NCBI GenBank assembly: GCA_000621765.1
Contig: JHXJ01000003.1
Coordinates: forward strand, 98,636 to 162,635
DNA length: 64,000 nucleotides
Reading direction: 5' to 3'
Source: Ruminococcaceae bacterium AB4001
GTDB lineage: Bacteria; Bacillota; Clostridia; Saccharofermentanales; Saccharofermentanaceae
Part shown: piece after piece, positions 61,804 to 64,000 of the stretch
Layout: every line of letters begins with the position of its first letter
Position numbering within the stretch: position 1 is the first letter of the stretch
The notes under the pieces: model-generated
Databases searched by the model: none
Seen by the model: only the letters and a program-made list of their open reading frames with translations
Told to the model about the DNA's origin: nothing
Position numbers and translations under genes: made by a program

Positions 61804-62910
61804 ATGGCTGAAAACATTAAGGTTATCAATGAAGTAACCATGTCTGAAACAGATGTTAAATGTCCGGGATGCGGCGCTACCGTAAAATACGATCCGGCTA
61901 CGCTGAAGATGTCCTGCCCCTTCTGCGGAGCAACAAGAGAGCTGCCTCAGCCTGAAGCAGGTGCTGTCATAGAAGAACTCGATTTCAACACGGCAATCCA
62001 GAGAGCCAGCGTAAACTGGGGAACTGTAAGAAAGCTCATCGTCTGCTCAAACTGCGGCGGTCAGGCCCTTTACGATGCTTCACAGGTTTCCGGATGCTGT
62101 CCTTTCTGCGGCTCCACGAGTGTTATGCCTGCAGCCGAAAATGAGCAGATCATGGCACCGGGTGCTTTAATCCCGTTTGCCGTCGACAATGCAAAAGCTG
62201 CACGCTGTTTTTCAGATCACGTAAAGAAAGCCCGCTTTGTTCCTAAAGCAGTACGTGAAAGTAAGCTCGAAAATCTCGTCGGACTCTATCTTCCTTTCTG
62301 GACATTTGATACCGACACAGTTTCATCCTATATCGCGAGGATCGGCTTTGAGCATACTGACAGTGACGGTGATACTTACTATACTTACAAAAAATATAAG
62401 GGTGTCAGAAATCAGTTCATTGACGACATGATCGTTTATGCGACAGACAAAGTCCAGCACCCGCAGATTTCAAAGGTCCAGAATTTCTATTTCGACAAGC
62501 TTGTACCTTATAAGCCCGAATATCTTGCAGGCTTTGTAGCTGAACGCTATACCGTCGGTCTTAATGACGGCTGGGAACGTGCGAAGATCAAGATTGCCGG
62601 AAAGTTGAAAAGCGATATCGGAGAGTATGAAAGACGTCTCCACAAAGGTGACACAGTAAAGGACGTTCAACTGTCTACTCAATACTACAACGTCAAGTTC
62701 AAATATATCCTGGCTCCGATCTATCTTGCCAGCTACACTTACAAAGGCAAAGTATTCCCGGTAGCGATCAACGGCCAGAGCGGTGTCGTTTCGTGCAATA
62801 CACCGTCCTACCTGGGTAAGATAATCCTGTTTATTATACTTGGAGTTATATCTCTGCCTTTTGTCTTCTATTTCCTGGTGCTGATCTTAAGTCTCTTCTT
62901 CGCATTCTGA
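61804..62910 (+). CDS. Double zinc-ribbon protein with C-terminal membrane helix
   Basis: About 368 residues from ATG 61804, after AGGAGATCAAAAG; the frame extends upstream without a plausible start. Two zinc ribbons: CPGCGATVKYDPATLKMSCPFCG (residues about 20-42) and CSNCGGQALYDASQVSGCCPFCG (about 80-102). The soluble middle (ALIPFAVDNAKAARCFSDHVKKARFVPKAV, VGLYLPFWTFDTDTVSSY, PYKPEYLAGFVAERYTVGLNDGW) is typical of a family often misnamed as PriA-like helicase; no helicase motif is present. A TM helix near 335-365 anchors it. Function unknown. Convergent with the next gene. Confidence 0.82.
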   Translation: MAENIKVINEVTMSETDVKCPGCGATVKYDPATLKMSCPFCGATRELPQPEAGAVIEELDFNTAIQRASVNWGTVRKLIVCSNCGGQALYDASQVSGCCPFCGSTSVMPAAENEQIMAPGALIPFAVDNAKAARCFSDHVKKARFVPKAVRESKLENLVGLYLPFWTFDTDTVSSYIARIGFEHTDSDGDTYYTYKKYKGVRNQFIDDMIVYATDKVQHPQISKVQNFYFDKLVPYKPEYLAGFVAERYTVGLNDGWERAKIKIAGKLKSDIGEYERRLHKGDTVKDVQLSTQYYNVKFKYILAPIYLASYTYKGKVFPVAINGQSGVVSCNTPSYLGKIILFIILGVISLPFVFYFLVLILSLFFAF

Positions 62911-62919
62911 TGCCAAAGA

Positions 62920-63453
62920 TCAGATGCCGAGTGCTTTGGAAATGCGTCTTGTGACATAAGATTTGGTATTCCACCATCCGTCGTGATCGTAATAGAAACG
63001 CAGATAAGGAATGCCCTGAGCATGGCAGTCTTTCATGAGCTTATAAGGGTTGCTCGAATCAGAAATAACTTCAACAACAAGCTTCTTCATGCCTGCCTGA
63101 CTGAATGTGAATACAGCCGCCTTGCCGTTTCTTACCATCTGTCTGTCGACCTGATAAGAAGCAAAAGCACCATTTAATACATTGTAGAAATAATCCTGAT
63201 AAGGAAGACCGGAATTGAACTGGTTTTCTTCAGCGGGCATATTAGGTCCCCATGAATCGCCAGAAGGTCCTGAAATGATCTCTTCTGAACTTCCGCCTGA
63301 GATCCGGGTGCCCTGTGAAGGCGCTGATACAGGCTGAGCCTGGCCTGACTGTCCCTGGCTCTCAGCAAGATCATCAGCTAATGTCTTCATCTTGCTTAAC
63401 GCGTTATCAATGTCTTTGCCGCCGTCGCCAAACAGATTGGAAAATAAACCCAT
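62920..63453 (-). CDS. Hypothetical soluble protein
   Basis: 177 residues. A helical N-terminus (MGLFSNLFGDGGKDIDNALSKMKTL) is followed by a low-complexity Gln/Ser/Pro/Gly linker (about 33-75). A compact C-terminal domain follows (YQDYFYNVLNGAFASYQVDR ... AVFTFSQAGMKKLVVEVISDSSNPYKLMKDCHAQGIPYLRFYYDHDGWW). The last part, with an aromatic DHDGWW and a Cys/His pair, is reminiscent of a nuclease-like or WYL-independent alpha/beta fold, but I do not recognise it. ATG follows AAAGGAGGCACTGT. It ends nine bases from the zinc-ribbon gene on the other strand. Confidence 0.7.
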   Translation of the reverse strand: MGLFSNLFGDGGKDIDNALSKMKTLADDLAESQGQSGQAQPVSAPSQGTRISGGSSEEIISGPSGDSWGPNMPAEENQFNSGLPYQDYFYNVLNGAFASYQVDRQMVRNGKAAVFTFSQAGMKKLVVEVISDSSNPYKLMKDCHAQGIPYLRFYYDHDGWWNTKSYVTRRISKALGI

Positions 63454-63540
63454 ACAGTGCCTCCTTTATTGCTCGAAAATTATAGAACGATACTGTAATT
63501 CTATTCGAAAGAAATTCCATAAGCAAGTTAAGGACAGGCA

Positions 63541-63571
63541 ACAAAAAAGCACCAGTCATTTGACTGGTGCT
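63541..63571 (-). terminator. Terminator of the rRNA/tRNA operon
   Basis: Stem GCACCAGTC/GACTGGTGC with loop ATTT (63549-63570), followed on the minus strand by TTTTTTGT, directly after the tRNA 3' end. Confidence 0.92.
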
Positions 63572-63572
63572 T

Positions 63573-63648
63573 TGGCTCCCCGAACAGGACTTGAACCTGT
63601 GACATTTCGGTTAACAGCCGAACGCTCTACCGACTGAGCTATCGAGGA
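63573..63648 (-). tRNA. tRNA-Asn (GTT)
   Basis: 76 bases including an encoded CCA. Acceptor TCCTCGA/TCGGGGA (one T-G pair), D arm TAGCTCAGTCGGTAGAGC, anticodon loop CTGTTAA giving anticodon GTT, T arm ACAGGTTCAAGTCCTGT. It follows 5S rRNA by six bases in the same transcript. Confidence 0.96.
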
Positions 63649-63654
63649 ATTTAA

Positions 63655-63770
<116 letters not shown>

Positions 63771-63895
63771 ATGGTTGAGAGTCTTATAACCTCAGGACTG
63801 CAAAGAAAACTAACTTCAAGTAAAGAAGCGAGATTAGAAGAATCCTCTCAAGAAATGTATCTTGGAAAAAAGACTTGAAATTACATAACCTTGTG

Positions 63896-64000
63896 TGGTC
63901 AAGTCTTCGGTCATTAGTACCGGTAAGCTGAATGGCTCTCACCACTTACACGCCCGGCCTATCAACTGGTAGTCTTCCAGTGACCTTATCAAAAGAGGGA
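63896..64000 (-). rRNA. rrl: 23S ribosomal RNA, 3' end only
   Basis: The minus strand shows the conserved 3' region: GATAGGCCGGGCGTGTAAG, then ACCGGTACTAATGACCGA and GACTTGACC. The gene continues outside the window. The 3' end is placed near 63896. A 125-bp spacer separates it from 5S rRNA. Confidence 0.93.

Overview
The window looks like a chromosomal segment of an anaerobic, plant-fibre-degrading member of the Clostridia (Bacillota). The signs are strong AGGAGG-type ribosome binding sites, TTGACA/TATAAT-type promoters, rpsU, recJ and relA of Firmicute type, DUF624/DUF975/DUF3021/DUF4867 proteins, ATPase-less sugar ABC transporters, and GH3 and GH43 xylan side-chain enzymes. I cannot name genus or species.

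Layout. 1-5.1 kb (minus): 5'-part of relA/spoT, overlapping recJ, a membrane protein and rpsU. 5.1-24.5 kb: a complete type IV pilus (T4P) locus. On the minus strand lie a prepilin peptidase with a damaged active site, a major pilin, three minor pilins and, heading that operon, a giant 3,096-codon gene whose product has a normal prepilin signal fused to a GLUG-repeat adhesin. Divergently on the plus strand lie a one-TM protein, PilC, a PilM-PilN fusion, PilO, the PilB ATPase and a second prepilin peptidase with an intact active site. 24.5-37.9 kb: hemicellulose and pentose use, with a GH3 glycosidase, an AraC regulator, a sugar ABC transporter (binding protein plus two permeases), DUF624, and an operon xylB - DUF4867 - fucose/arabinose-isomerase-like - split transketolase. 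38.2-44.8 kb: carB, a nuclease lipoprotein, a TPM-like membrane protein, a cupin and a FliB-like cysteine-rich protein. 45-49.3 kb: GH43, a LytTR/DUF3021 regulatory operon and a free-standing reverse transcriptase followed by a 22-codon ORF. 49.2-62.9 kb: an OFA-type MFS transporter, an FtsX/ABC efflux pair, a choline-binding-type surface protein, two OmpR/histidine-kinase systems, DUF975 and a zinc-ribbon protein. 63.5-64 kb: tRNA-Asn, 5S rRNA and the 3' end of 23S rRNA (minus).

How it fits together. The T4P machine probably displays the giant pilin as a tip adhesin, with the three minor pilins as its priming complex. The cell probably binds plant polymer or a neighbour this way, cuts xylan side chains with GH3/GH43, imports oligosaccharides through the ABC system, and channels pentose through the isomerase, XylB and transketolase. 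Several regulatory elements are visible: a 15-bp palindrome TGTAACAATGTTACA in four places, 11-bp-phased TTAAG boxes in front of two transcription units next to OmpR-type regulators, and tandem ACCsCTTGGT operators in front of the LytTR operon. The best candidates for something undescribed are the giant tip-pilin locus, the paired prepilin peptidases, the orphan reverse transcriptase with its small ORF, and the repeated palindrome element.
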